A stretch of DNA of 64,000 nucleotides, taken from Pseudomonadota bacterium (GTDB lineage: Bacteria; Pseudomonadota; Alphaproteobacteria; Rickettsiales; UBA6187). This document shows, piece after piece, positions 41,184-49,089 of this stretch. The position numbers were made by a program, and so were the translations under genes. The DNA is taken from assembly GCA_027620075.1 (NCBI GenBank), contig JAQCEY010000001.1, positions 1 through 64,000 on the forward strand, in the 5' to 3' direction. Each line of letters begins with the position of its first letter. The first letter of the stretch is position 1. Below the pieces are notes generated by a model that worked only from the letters and a program-made list of their open reading frames with translations, had not been told where the DNA came from and did not search any database.

Positions 41184-41447
41184 ATGAGCGATGAACCTAC
41201 AAATGCACAACTTCATATATTAATGACGGAAGTAAAAGGTGATATGAAGCTTGTGCTGTCAAAACTTGATGAAATAAATAAATGGCGTGATAACCATGAA
41301 AAAAGTGATAAATCCGAACACAATGCAATTCATAAGCGAATATCAGATATGCGTTCGACTATGAGCCATATTGCAATTGTTTCAATCGTTATAGGCTTTG
41401 TTGCCGGAGCATTCTCAAAATTAAAAAACATAATATTAGGCGGTTGA
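41184..41447 (+). CDS. XhlA-like membrane protein, candidate holin component
   Basis: 87 aa. An N-terminal coiled coil (LHILMTEVKGDMKLVLSKLDEINKWRDNHEKSDKSEHNAI) is followed by one C-terminal membrane helix (SHIAIVSIVIGFVAGAF). This is the XhlA/hemolysin-type layout found in lysis cassettes. The next two genes encode candidate lysis enzymes. Confidence 0.75.
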   Translation: MSDEPTNAQLHILMTEVKGDMKLVLSKLDEINKWRDNHEKSDKSEHNAIHKRISDMRSTMSHIAIVSIVIGFVAGAFSKLKNIILGG

Positions 41448-41450
41448 TTG

Positions 41451-41873
41451 GTGGAAACATTAATTATTGAAAGGTCGTATTTTAAAGATGCGACAATGGG
41501 GCTTATGTACGTGAAAGGTAGGGATAATCCTGTATGGAATACGATAGAAAGGCCTGATTTAAATAATCAGCCTTTTGAAAGCTGCATACCTGAAGGTGAG
41601 TATGTTGTTAAGCCTTACTCATCCGATAAATATCCCGATGTTTGGGAGGTTCAGAATGTGAAGAATCGGAGTAAAATACTATTTCATCACGGCAACTGGG
41701 CGTTAGATGTAAAAGGTTGTATTGCCGTGGGTCTAGGTTGTGGCTATATGCATCTAAACGGCAATCCTGAAAAGGCAGTATATAGCTCTAAAAATGCCAT
41801 TAGGCAGATTAAAGACGTAATCGGATATCCTAGTAATTTTAAATTAATAATCAAAGGTAAAAATTATGTATGA
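41451..41873 (+). CDS. DUF5675 protein, candidate endolysin component
   Basis: 140 aa from GTG 41451 (TTG 41448 is an alternative). VWNTIERPDLNNQPFESCIPEGEYVVKPY and VKNRSKILFHHGNWALDVKGCIAVG match DUF5675, a phage family with L,D-transpeptidase-like residues (His, Gly-Cys). Its place in a lysis cassette supports a cell-wall role; activity is unproven. It overlaps the following gene by 8 bp. Confidence 0.82.
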   Translation: METLIIERSYFKDATMGLMYVKGRDNPVWNTIERPDLNNQPFESCIPEGEYVVKPYSSDKYPDVWEVQNVKNRSKILFHHGNWALDVKGCIAVGLGCGYMHLNGNPEKAVYSSKNAIRQIKDVIGYPSNFKLIIKGKNYV

Positions 41874-42444
41874 AAACGTAAGAAGCAGGATGAAAACCGG
41901 TGACGTTATATCTTTTTCCGGAAAAAGTGATATTTCAAATATTATAAAAGCCAAAACCGACAGTGATATTTCACATGTTGCAATGGTCTTAAAAAAACAA
42001 TTGCTAGACGGCAAGGAAAGAGTTTTAATAATCGAAAGCACATCTTTAAACAACTTGCCCGATATATACACAGGAAAGCTATTCAAGGGCGTTCAGATTC
42101 AATATTTAAGTGACCGCATGAATGATTATAGCGGTCAAGTGTATTGGCGAAGGGTACGCAATCCATTATCCGAAGGAGAGAAAGCCAAGCTTGTAATATT
42201 CTTGATGATGTTGCATAAAATGCAGATAGAATATGATACACTTGGAGCGATAGGGGCAGGGTGTGACTTATTCGATATATTGTTCGCTAACGTGGAAAAT
42301 CACGAAAAACTCTTTTGCAGTGAGCTTGTAGCAGCGGCATTTGAACATATCGGGTTATTGCCGAGGGATTATAATACGAGCGAGGCAACCCCTGCTGATG
42401 TAATTAAATATCCGTTCTTGGGTGATAGGGTGCAGATTAAATAA
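41866..42444 (+). CDS. YiiX-type permuted NlpC/P60 hydrolase
   Basis: 192 aa. The permuted papain-like layout is visible: MKTGDVISFSG at the start, ISHVAMVLKK (catalytic His), VLIIEST (acidic partner) and KLFCSELVAAAFEHIGL (catalytic Cys). Family members cut amide or peptide bonds, often in cell wall or lipid. It ends the phage late operon; a lysis or virion-entry role is likely. Confidence 0.82.
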   Translation: MYENVRSRMKTGDVISFSGKSDISNIIKAKTDSDISHVAMVLKKQLLDGKERVLIIESTSLNNLPDIYTGKLFKGVQIQYLSDRMNDYSGQVYWRRVRNPLSEGEKAKLVIFLMMLHKMQIEYDTLGAIGAGCDLFDILFANVENHEKLFCSELVAAAFEHIGLLPRDYNTSEATPADVIKYPFLGDRVQIK

Positions 42445-42586
42445 TTAATCGTTGTTTCTTTTTGATATGTCAACGAAATACATTTCACCGACATGCTAAA
42501 TAATTACATATAACAAACGGTTACTTATTTGACGGTTATTTGATTGCCTACTTCCTTACTTGCTCAATCAAACCTGACAAAAAATT

Positions 42587-42616
42587 CTATAGCATTTCAA
42601 GATTGAAATGCTATAG
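42587..42616. repeat. Perfect 30-bp palindrome made of two IS630-type ends
   Basis: CTATAGCATTTCAA-GA-TTGAAATGCTATAG. The arm matches the IS630 end at 44816 (TATAGCATTTCAA) and resembles the MITE ends at 28254. It may be the two ends of a deleted element brought together. Confidence 0.7.
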
Positions 42617-42898
42617 GCGTATTGTTACGGAGGCTCGGACTGGCTGGGATTTCTACGCCATACAAGAACAATTCACGCTCTCGCTTATAGGAGGATTCCA
42701 GCCCAAGAACGCAAACGGGGCGTTTATCAACTTCGTGAAAAAGAAGGTGGCAACGTCCCCCTGATTTCTTCCTAAGTTTAAGGGCTATTCCTTCAATACT
42801 TGGGCTGTTAGAATCCAGTCTTTTCGTGGTTTCAGAAACGCCATGCACAAAAACACTAGGTTTTATGCGGCTTTACACGAGATAAATCCGCGTCAAAA

Positions 42899-42930
42899 AC
42901 TCCCCAACTATTACCCATTTGTTGGGGAGT
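42899..42930. terminator. ACTCCCCAAC hairpin before the TPR gene
   Basis: ACTCCCCAAC (42899-42908) pairs with GTTGGGGAGT (42921-42930). The same 10-bp stem flanks the other side of the TPR gene at 44692-44727. No long T-run follows, so termination is possible rather than sure. Confidence 0.55.
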
Positions 42931-43046
42931 TACACATATTTATTTGCTAATAGTTTTTTTTTCGACTATTTTCTTTACTTCAAGTTATAGCCTCCTCCCC
43001 CACCACGAAAGGGAGGGAAATACTTTAAGATAATTTTACGGGGAAA

Positions 43047-44684
43047 ATGAGTTTTATAACTAACATACTAAATTGGTTTTTAGGATTATCCAAAGGGAAT
43101 AAGGTTGTGCTTATTGCAGCAATTATTTCTGCTTTAGCTACTATCATGGCTCCTTTAGTGGCTGACGATAAGCCTACAATTAAGGCGGAAAAAGGTGGTA
43201 TTGCAGTTGGTGGTGATATAATTGGCAGTACTATTAACAGTCATAATGGTCTTAAATCAGAGGGCGTTGAAACATTATTAAAACAACAAGAAGACGCCAT
43301 CAAAACCAAGGATATTGTCATAAACTACAAAGATAAAGAAATCCAAGATATTAGTCAGAAGTATAATGTGTCTGTTGATGCGGTTAAGAGCTTCTTTAAA
43401 ATTTTGCAAGAGCAGAATGTACCGCCAGAGCAGCATGGGGTAAAATTACAGGAAATTGCTGCTAAATATCTGGAATTAAAGAATCAGCTGGCAAATCTTC
43501 CTGCCGATACTTCCACTGCCGTAAGGGCTTTATATAAACAGGCGGAAGAAGCTTTTGAGGCAGGCAGATATGATGAAGCAAAGGAGATTCTAAAACAGGC
43601 AGATGATATTGACATTGCCGATATTGAAAAACGCCAGTTGCAATCAGCAGCAAATCTTTCCCGCATTGCCGATATCAGCCTTGTACAACTGCGTTATTTG
43701 GAAGCAGCAGACTATTTTGCACAAGCACAAAAACGTGTGCCTGCCAGCAATAATTATATGCGTTGGAGCTATCTTATTGATCAAGCTAATGCTTTACAAC
43801 AACATGGAGAATATAAAGCTGATAATCAGGCACTGGTTGATGCTATAGCGGTTTATAAGCAAGCTTTGGCACTCGCCCCACAGGCTGACTTTCCCTATGA
43901 TTGGGCGGAGACGCAAAATAATCTGGGTAATGCACTGCAAACCATTGGAAAGCGTCAAAGCGACAATAAGATGTTAGAGGAGGCGGTCACGGCCTATCGT
44001 GAAGCCTTAAAAGAACGTACCCAAGAAGAAGTGCCGCTTCAGTGGGCGAGGACGCAAAATAATCTGGGTGGTGCACTGCAAACCATTGGAGAGCGTCAAA
44101 GCGACAATAAGATGTTAGAGGAGGCGGTCACGGCCTATCGTGAAGCTTTAAAAGAACGTACCCAAGAAGAAGTGCCGCTTCAGTGGGCGGGGACGCAAAA
44201 TAATCTGGGTAATGCACTGCAAAGCATTGGAAAGCGTCAAAGCGACAATAAGATGTTCAATAAGATGTTAGAGGAGGCGGTCACGGCCTATCTTGAAGCC
44301 TTAAAAGAATATACCCAAGAAAAAGTGCCGCTTGATTGGGCGATGACGCAAAATAATCTGGGTAGTGCACTGCGAACCATTGGAGAGCGTCAAAGCGACA
44401 ATAAGATGTTAGAGGAGGCGGTCACGGCCTATCGTGAAGCTTTAAAAGAACGTACCCAAGAAAAAGTGCCGCTTCAGTGGGCGGGGACGCAAAATAATCT
44501 GGGTAGTGTTCTTGAGATTATTGGCAAACGTAAGCATGAACCTGCTCTCCTAAAGGAGGCATTACAAGCAACTAATAATACCTATGATGTATATGTTAAA
44601 GAGTCTGGGCAGGTGCAGTATGAAGAATATTTCCAGATACGCATCCGCCGATTGGAAGAAGCAATTGCTGAATTTAAGAAATAA
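43047..44684 (+). CDS. Membrane-anchored TPR repeat protein with near-identical repeats
   Basis: 545 aa. One N-terminal membrane helix (about residues 19-39) is followed by KAEKGGIAVGGDIIGSTIN, a short Gly segment of the kind seen before TPR or STAND effector domains, a coiled coil (about 70-105), degenerate TPRs (about 150-280) and about five 47-residue TPR-like units (WAxTQNNLGNALQTIG and KMLEEAVTAYREALKE in each). The last unit ends in a diverged tail. Located between lysis genes and attR, it is likely lysogen-expressed cargo. Function unknown; protein-protein contacts are expected of TPR. Confidence 0.82.
   Translation: MSFITNILNWFLGLSKGNKVVLIAAIISALATIMAPLVADDKPTIKAEKGGIAVGGDIIGSTINSHNGLKSEGVETLLKQQEDAIKTKDIVINYKDKEIQDISQKYNVSVDAVKSFFKILQEQNVPPEQHGVKLQEIAAKYLELKNQLANLPADTSTAVRALYKQAEEAFEAGRYDEAKEILKQADDIDIADIEKRQLQSAANLSRIADISLVQLRYLEAADYFAQAQKRVPASNNYMRWSYLIDQANALQQHGEYKADNQALVDAIAVYKQALALAPQADFPYDWAETQNNLGNALQTIGKRQSDNKMLEEAVTAYREALKERTQEEVPLQWARTQNNLGGALQTIGERQSDNKMLEEAVTAYREALKERTQEEVPLQWAGTQNNLGNALQSIGKRQSDNKMFNKMLEEAVTAYLEALKEYTQEKVPLDWAMTQNNLGSALRTIGERQSDNKMLEEAVTAYREALKERTQEKVPLQWAGTQNNLGSVLEIIGKRKHEPALLKEALQATNNTYDVYVKESGQVQYEEYFQIRIRRLEEAIAEFKK
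43902..44524 (+). repeat. 141-bp tandem repeats in the TPR gene
   Basis: Unit starts at 43902, 44043, 44184, 44337 and 44478: spacing 141 bp, except 153 bp in the third copy, which has a 12-bp in-frame duplication giving NKMFNKM. Copies are almost identical in DNA, so the expansion is recent and the copy number could vary. Confidence 0.85.
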
Positions 44685-44691
44685 TTCTTCA

Positions 44692-44727
44692 AGACTCCCC
44701 AACAAATAGGCAGAAGTTGGGGAGTCT
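44692..44727. terminator. Bidirectional terminator between TPR gene and a leftward gene remnant
   Basis: AGACTCCCCAAC (44692-44703) pairs with GTTGGGGAGTCT (44716-44727). It lies 8 bp after the TPR stop and 1 bp after the stop of the leftward remnant 44729-44816. Confidence 0.7.
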
Positions 44728-44728
44728 G

Positions 44729-44816
44729 CTATACCGTTTCTGGTGCTTCCGCCTTGGTCTTCTCTTGCGCGGCTCTGGCTTCTTTCTGTGCTTCTTCCTC
44801 GGCTTGCTGCGTGTAT
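44729..44816 (-). pseudogene. C-terminal remnant of an Ala/Glu-rich gene cut by IS630
   Basis: Reads …TQQAEEEAQKEARAAQE and KTKAEAPETV, then TAG. The frame has no start: it begins exactly at the IS630-type end (44816). It may be the tail of the CxxC gene whose N-terminal part lies at 48144-48210, with the IS elements between. Confidence 0.6.
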
Positions 44817-44883
44817 ATAGCATTTCAATCTTAAAATGATTGATTTAAATTGTATTATATAGTTTTAACCAAGTAGGTTTTTA

Positions 44884-44893
44884 TAATGTCATA
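44884..44893. repeat. Left copy of the 10-bp target duplication
   Basis: TAATGTCATA, repeated at 47827-47836, directly outside the 16-bp inverted ends of the inserted transposon. It contains the ATG of the IS630 transposase. Confidence 0.88.
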
Positions 44894-44907
44894 CGCGATG
44901 CTCGAGT

Positions 44908-45798
44908 TTAAGCTGCAATAATATTCTCAAACTGTAACGGAGGCAAACCAAGATTTTTGGCGCATGCCATAGCCACAGTATGGCTGAGGATTTTTCTTGC
45001 GATTCTATTGGTCTGGTGCCAGGCATCCCTAGCCCAGACTTTGCTTATATTAAAGCGCTCAGTCAACTGTCCAATGACGGTTTCCACCAGGCGCCTTGTC
45101 GATAGTAGCATTTTTACAAATTTTGGATCGCGCTCATCCTGCATGTTGGCTCTGAGGGGCGTTTGCAGGTTTATGCCGATCCCAGCCAGATATTCCTGCA
45201 AAGAGGGGCGTATATATCCTTTATCTCCAAGCAGTAGGCCTTTGATATTATTTGTTATTTCAAGCATTGCATCCCGCTCGTCAACATTTGCCGCCGTAAA
45301 TGTAAATCCAGTTATGCAGCCCTGGCCGCTAATCATAACATGACCGGAAAAACCATAGTATTTTTCCTTCTTACTGGCACAATAGCTATATGCTGCCTCA
45401 CCTTTAAAGCTTTTGCTCCGCCTAGAGCGGGCATAATGGCAAATGGGCATCGGCACACCATCAACCATGTGCAAATTATCTGCAAATCCGCCAATCTTAT
45501 GGGCTAATTGTTCCTGAATCATTTGTTTCACAACCCATAAACCAGATGCTTGTTTACCAAATTGTGACCGTGAACCAAGCTTCGGAAACCAGTCATTCCA
45601 ATGGATTTTAAAGTATTTCCATATTTGTTTATCAGTATCATAACCTAAATATTCTCCTACGATTTCCAGTGTTATTGCCTCAGCATCAGATAATTTAGGC
45701 TGTGGGCCGCAACTTCGCAGCCGCTTGCCTGCTAAACAAATTTCTAAATTTTCCGCTACACATAGGTAAACCCATATGATAAAATCCTCTAGTGGCAT
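44908..45798 (-). CDS. IS982 family transposase
   Basis: 296 aa from ATG 45798, chosen because AGGAGG lies 7 nt upstream (a start at 45843 would add 15 residues). PKLSDAEAITLEIVGEYLG is the family N-terminal signature. Catalytic DDE: NLHMVDGVPMP, LLLGDKGY and RRLVETVIGQLTERF. Full length, so possibly active. The stop codon lies in the inverted end of the transposon. Confidence 0.92.
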   Translation of the reverse strand: MPLEDFIIWVYLCVAENLEICLAGKRLRSCGPQPKLSDAEAITLEIVGEYLGYDTDKQIWKYFKIHWNDWFPKLGSRSQFGKQASGLWVVKQMIQEQLAHKIGGFADNLHMVDGVPMPICHYARSRRSKSFKGEAAYSYCASKKEKYYGFSGHVMISGQGCITGFTFTAANVDERDAMLEITNNIKGLLLGDKGYIRPSLQEYLAGIGINLQTPLRANMQDERDPKFVKMLLSTRRLVETVIGQLTERFNISKVWARDAWHQTNRIARKILSHTVAMACAKNLGLPPLQFENIIAA

Positions 45799-45946
45799 AC
45801 TTTGCCTCCTTATTTGTGATGAAATAAGGCTGGAGCACACCACATTCCCTCATTTGTTCAAATTCCATTAGGTATACACAGTATTGTAAAGATTATTTAA
45901 TATTTAATGTGTATAATAAACTTTACATGATTTTCATGGGGTACAT

Positions 45947-47779
45947 GTGTCTAAAGAAGCAAAAGAACCTCAATTACCTTTAGTGCCGAAGAAAAACGCT
46001 GTTTTTCTTAGTTTGGCCAATGGTGCAGCTGATTGGACGCAAGGTTATGTTGCTAGTGTAGCAGAGCATTATGATTTTAACCTCCTTAACAAACCAAATC
46101 AGCATCCAGGTTTAGAAAATAGAAGTATTAGTGCTGCGCCAGAAGCTCCTTTTACATTATCCCATACCCATAGCGATAAGGAGAGAGCAGACCAACTTAT
46201 CCAGTTTTTTAACGACCCAAGTATAAGGATTGGCTTTGATACTGGCGGTGAAGGCATTACCGGCGTATTATATTGGTTTAATAAATATAGGGAAAACCCA
46301 GAAGAATATATAGCGGGAAGGAAGGCTGAGGGAAGCAAAATTGATTACTTTACACCCAGACCAGAAACCAAATGGATTACGGATAACAAAATTCTTATTG
46401 TATCCAGTGATTCAGAGGAGCTTGGGCCTTATTTCCATAGCAGCGGCATTGCTAATGTGATTCATGCAACAGCTAAAACTCCTACCCATCCGGCAAAGGA
46501 GGCTCTCAAGCTGGCGCTTGATGCGCTGTATAATGGCGGCACTTATACTATGGAAAGCAAGCTGGAAGTTGTTGCAGGCGAGCCACTTGCAGCCGTGACC
46601 AGTGAGATTGATGTTGCTTCTAGCCGCATGATGGCTAATCAGGATAGGACTGCAACCGGAGCCTTTCAAAAAAGGCAAGGCCATATGTCAATTATTGCTA
46701 CCGAACTTTATTCTTTTCAAGATTCTTTTATTGGCGGCACTTCCTCTCTTGAGCTTATGCCTGATAAATTAAAGGCCGCGTCCGTTCTAATAATTAATGA
46801 TGATTATGCAAACCCAAAAGATCCAAAATTACAAGCTGCTAACCCTTCTACTATTGAACAATTATCAAAAAAATATCCTCATTTAACTATTTGCAGCGCT
46901 AATTTTGCCCCTTCGCATGGTGATCGCACAGCTTATTCTGTAGGGTTTCCATGCTTATATGGTGCAACCACAGAAATTGGGGTGGATGGTAGCTATAAAA
47001 TGGAAATTAAGTCCGAGGCTTTAGAAGCGCGGCTTGTGCGAAATACCGAATATCACACATTTATGGAAATATGTAGCCTTGCCAAGGAAAGAGCTCCAAA
47101 TACAACAGAAGAAGCGCTTTACAAAACCTCACTAGTTGATTATTTAAAGACTTGGCATGGTTGTACGGCCGTTAACCTAGCTGGTAAAGATGTGGTGCTG
47201 GATTTAGATAATATACCCAAAACCGCCCCATGGAATAATATAGATATATCATCAGATAACAGAAATTTAGGAAACTTGCTTCTGTCTGGTGGCTTGGATG
47301 GTGCAAAATCAATTTCACTAAATGTTAATCTTGAAAATTGGTGGGATGAAAAAACAAAGGCAAAATACCTTGACGGCAAGTATGGCGATGCTGCAAAATC
47401 ATTCTATACAAAATATCCAACATATGACAATTACGTAATGAGTCCAGATTCCTTATTTAACTCCCCACACAGCCCACTAGTCAAAAGAATCGCCGAACTA
47501 CAAAAGGACTATGGGCTGAAAGTTAGATTAACTACAGAAATTGGAAGAAAATTAGTAGATGTACAAGAATTTGCAAAGCTAAATACTGATATTAGTGAAG
47601 AAAAAAGCCAAAGTGTTACTAAATTATCTGAAGCCAGCCAAGATTCTAAGATAGAAATTGCACATGTAAAGCAAAAATCTGCCACAACTCCCAGTTATAT
47701 GGCTCCGACCGAATCATGGACTAACAAGATAAATGCTCCACCAGACCCAAAGCCTTTTGCAGATACATTTCGGAGATAG
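45947..47779 (+). CDS. S66-peptidase-like (LD-carboxypeptidase-like) transposon passenger
   Basis: 610 aa from GTG 45947. The first part resembles LdcA: DKERADQLIQFFNDPSIRIGFDTGGEGITGVLYWF (dimer/Gly region), ILIVSSDSEELG where LdcA has the nucleophile Ser in G-x-S-D-x-T, and ANFAPSHGDRTAYSVGFPCLYG with a His in the place of the catalytic one (near residue 324). The remaining 250 residues are not recognised. LD-carboxypeptidases trim the tetrapeptide of muropeptides. No signal peptide, so cytoplasmic. Family call moderate; activity unproven. Confidence 0.6.
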   Translation: MSKEAKEPQLPLVPKKNAVFLSLANGAADWTQGYVASVAEHYDFNLLNKPNQHPGLENRSISAAPEAPFTLSHTHSDKERADQLIQFFNDPSIRIGFDTGGEGITGVLYWFNKYRENPEEYIAGRKAEGSKIDYFTPRPETKWITDNKILIVSSDSEELGPYFHSSGIANVIHATAKTPTHPAKEALKLALDALYNGGTYTMESKLEVVAGEPLAAVTSEIDVASSRMMANQDRTATGAFQKRQGHMSIIATELYSFQDSFIGGTSSLELMPDKLKAASVLIINDDYANPKDPKLQAANPSTIEQLSKKYPHLTICSANFAPSHGDRTAYSVGFPCLYGATTEIGVDGSYKMEIKSEALEARLVRNTEYHTFMEICSLAKERAPNTTEEALYKTSLVDYLKTWHGCTAVNLAGKDVVLDLDNIPKTAPWNNIDISSDNRNLGNLLLSGGLDGAKSISLNVNLENWWDEKTKAKYLDGKYGDAAKSFYTKYPTYDNYVMSPDSLFNSPHSPLVKRIAELQKDYGLKVRLTTEIGRKLVDVQEFAKLNTDISEEKSQSVTKLSEASQDSKIEIAHVKQKSATTPSYMAPTESWTNKINAPPDPKPFADTFRR

Positions 47780-47828
47780 CAACATTTAGCAACAATGACT
47801 TTAGATATTCAAACTCGAGCATCGCGTA

Positions 47829-48140
47829 ATGTCATATAGTTTAGATTTGCGCCAAAAAGTAGTTTTATATGTCAACTCTGGTTACAGTCAAGTTTCGGCA
47901 GCTAAAGTTTTTGGCCTTGGTGAAAGCACTGTCCGCCGCTGGATTTCAAGGAATAAAGAAACAGGAGATGTCCGCCCTCTGCCGCATGGTGGAGGATTTT
48001 CAAGCAAAATAAACGCTGCTGATTTTAAGCAATATGTTGCAGATAATCCTGATAAAACTTTGCATGAAATGGGAGAGTTTTTTGGAATCTCTCACGAAGG
48101 TGTCGCATATAACCTACGAAAACATGGTTATCTCTTTTAG
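47829..48140 (+). pseudogene. IS630 transposase, N-terminal part only
   Basis: 103 aa: MSYSLDLRQKVVLYVNSGYS, AAKVFGLGESTVRRWISR and AADFKQYVADNPDKTLHE, the helix-turn-helix half of IS630 transposases. It ends in RKHGYLF and TAG without the DDE domain. The ATG lies in the right target duplication of the inserted transposon, so the natural promoter is 2.9 kb away. Confidence 0.82.
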
Positions 48141-48143
48141 TGT

Positions 48144-48210
48144 CGAAGGGCGGCTCAATAGCCGGAATCATATCCCTCAAACAAAACGGACAATAAGTAA
48201 CCTTTCCCAT
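48144..48210 (-). pseudogene. N-terminal part of a CxxC gene cut by IS630
   Basis: Reads MGKVTYCPFCLRDMIPAIEPPF then enters IS630 sequence near 48140. CPFC is a zinc-ribbon half. ATG 48210 overlaps the stop of the preceding gene (TGATG), so it belonged to a leftward three-gene operon. The Ala/Glu-rich remnant at 44729-44816 may be its other end. Confidence 0.55.
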
Positions 48211-48377
48211 CACCTATTCCTTTTTCTTGCTTGCTTTTGCATTTTCCTTTTTTTAGCACGCTTCTTTTGTTCTGCGTTTGTCAGAGTTGACTCATTTGCT
48301 TGTCGTGGTGCCGGATCTTTTTGTGGGAGTGATAGTGCCATTATTGTCGATAAAGCCCAAGGGTTCAGTTTATCCAT
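48210..48377 (-). CDS. Small basic phage protein (55 aa)
   Basis: MDKLNPWALSTIMALSLPQKDP at the start and a strongly basic end (EQKKRAKKRKMQKQARKRNR). Overlaps the upstream gene by 8 bp. Similar short proteins with a Lys/Arg tail occur in prophages without known function. Confidence 0.55.
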   Translation of the reverse strand: MDKLNPWALSTIMALSLPQKDPAPRQANESTLTNAEQKKRAKKRKMQKQARKRNR

Positions 48378-48657
48378 TATCTTTTGCCTCTTTATATGGT
48401 ATTGAGTTTTCACAGCAGTATTGAGCTATGTTGGTCCAATTATCTGGGCTTAATACCTTTTCATCATCTATAAATTCCATCAAGCCATGTATTTTGCTTT
48501 CAGAAATATTTTTATTAAAAACATCTGTTTGGATAGCCTCGATTAGATAATGAAGCTGTCCTAGTGACAGCACATAGTTACCATCTTTGTTTGGTGCATG
48601 TTGGTTATCAATCAGTTTCTGTACTTCGTCTATCGGGTAGTATTTGTTGTTTGACAT
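48370..48657 (-). CDS. First gene of the leftward operon near attR, unknown (95 aa)
   Basis: Start ATG 48657 (AGGAT upstream) preferred to 48669. SNNKYYPIDEVQKLIDNQHAPNKDGNYVLSLGQLHYLIEAIQTDVF looks like a small helical regulator-type protein; no family named. With the next two genes it forms a leftward operon in the last kb of the prophage. Confidence 0.6.
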   Translation of the reverse strand: MSNNKYYPIDEVQKLIDNQHAPNKDGNYVLSLGQLHYLIEAIQTDVFNKNISESKIHGLMEFIDDEKVLSPDNWTNIAQYCCENSIPYKEAKDNG

Positions 48658-48747
48658 AATTATCCTCATAATTTCTTATTAATATCAAGGACAAGTTTGT
48701 TATAGAATTAGAACTGTAAATTTATGAATATTTGTATCATAGAAGAT

Positions 48748-48789
48748 AATCTGATTTATATTAATCAGGCGGTTAATATAAATCAGATT
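48748..48789. other. Long palindrome next to attR
   Basis: AATCTGATTTATATTAA (48748-48764) and its exact complement (48773-48789) around 8 nt, enclosed by TTGTATCA (48732-48739) and TGATACAA (48800-48807). It lies upstream of the leftward operon and 55 bp from attR. It could be an operator or a recombination accessory site. Confidence 0.7.
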
Positions 48790-48861
48790 TAATATATAGT
48801 GATACAATTTATTTTATTATTTTATTGTATTATAAAACAAATTTAAGTTATACGCTCCTTT

Positions 48862-48911
48862 TTTGTAATCAGTAGGTTGTCAGTTCAAGTCCGACAAGCG
48901 GCACCATTTTT
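48862..48911. repeat. attR core (right 50-bp repeat)
   Basis: Exact copy of 7735-7784, the 3' part of tRNA-Thr from the anticodon loop onward. The 5' half of the tRNA is missing, so this is not a tRNA gene. Confidence 0.95.
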
Positions 48912-49089
48912 TCTTTTTATATTTCAATGCATTGCTAGCCTTTGTGGTTTTTTCTATAAAAGGTGAGAGATGCTTAGTACCCTTTTTGTGTCTTTTAAAA
49001 AACGTAATAATGATTTCAGGAAATATATTATTTATATTAAAAATAAATTTTCTGCATCATTGCAAAAAATGCCTTTTGGAGTTTATTTT

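Larger units (their letters stand above)
42445..43046. other. 602-bp gap with palindrome and terminator, no convincing gene
   Basis: It holds the CTATAGCATTTCAA palindrome (42587-42616), a stretch of higher GC (42620-42850) with short open frames on both strands that show no family features, and the hairpin 42899-42930. The GC-richer segment differs from the neighbouring genes and may be a remnant of a foreign insertion. Confidence 0.5.
44894..47826. mobile_element. 2.9-kb transposon: IS982-like transposase plus S66-like passenger
   Basis: The inverted ends are CGCGATGCTCGAGTTT (44894-44909) and its complement (47811-47826). They are flanked by the 10-bp direct repeat TAATGTCATA (44884-44893; 47827-47836). 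Inside are a leftward transposase whose stop codon overlaps the left end, and a divergent 610-aa gene. IS982 elements are usually about 1 kb with one gene, so the passenger makes this unusual. Confidence 0.85.
44816..48140 (+). mobile_element. IS630-type element, truncated and itself interrupted
   Basis: The left end TATAGCATTTCAA lies at 44816, the first transposase codons at 44886-44893, and the rest of the N-terminal transposase at 47829-48140. Between them sits the 2.9-kb transposon 44894-47826. The right part (DDE domain and right end) is missing: the sequence passes at about 48140 into a leftward phage gene. Confidence 0.7.
7735..48911. mobile_element. Integrated 41-kb siphophage-type prophage in tRNA-Thr
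   Basis: Bounded by exact 50-bp direct repeats (7735-7784 and 48862-48911) that begin at the anticodon loop and run through the tRNA 3' end plus five T. It contains an integrase next to attL, an immunity region with paired operators, replication genes with an iteron origin, HK97-type packaging and head genes, a long-tail module with tape measure, and lysis genes. Later insertions are an IS1595-type element (18745-20607), a MITE (28254-28394) and nested IS630/IS982-like elements (44816-48140). The structural genes look intact; whether it can be induced cannot be read from sequence. Confidence 0.93.

Noticed and set aside
42597..42848. Leftward 83-aa frame in the gap after the lysis genes
   Set aside because: It starts from no RBS, includes the IS630-type palindrome and has no recognisable family; composition suggests non-coding or remnant DNA.
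43902..44524. CRISPR-like array
   Set aside because: The repeats are contiguous 141-bp coding units of a TPR gene with no spacers and no cas genes nearby.
44562..44828. Leftward 88-aa frame across the end of the TPR gene
   Set aside because: It runs through a terminator and an IS630 end; the real coding remnant there is in another frame (44729-44816).
48862..48906. Second tRNA-Thr gene
   Set aside because: It lacks everything before the anticodon loop; it is attR of the prophage.
7735..48911. Gene transfer agent
   Set aside because: The element has integrases, a repressor switch, an origin and att repeats, so it is a temperate prophage even though its tail chaperone is GTA-like.
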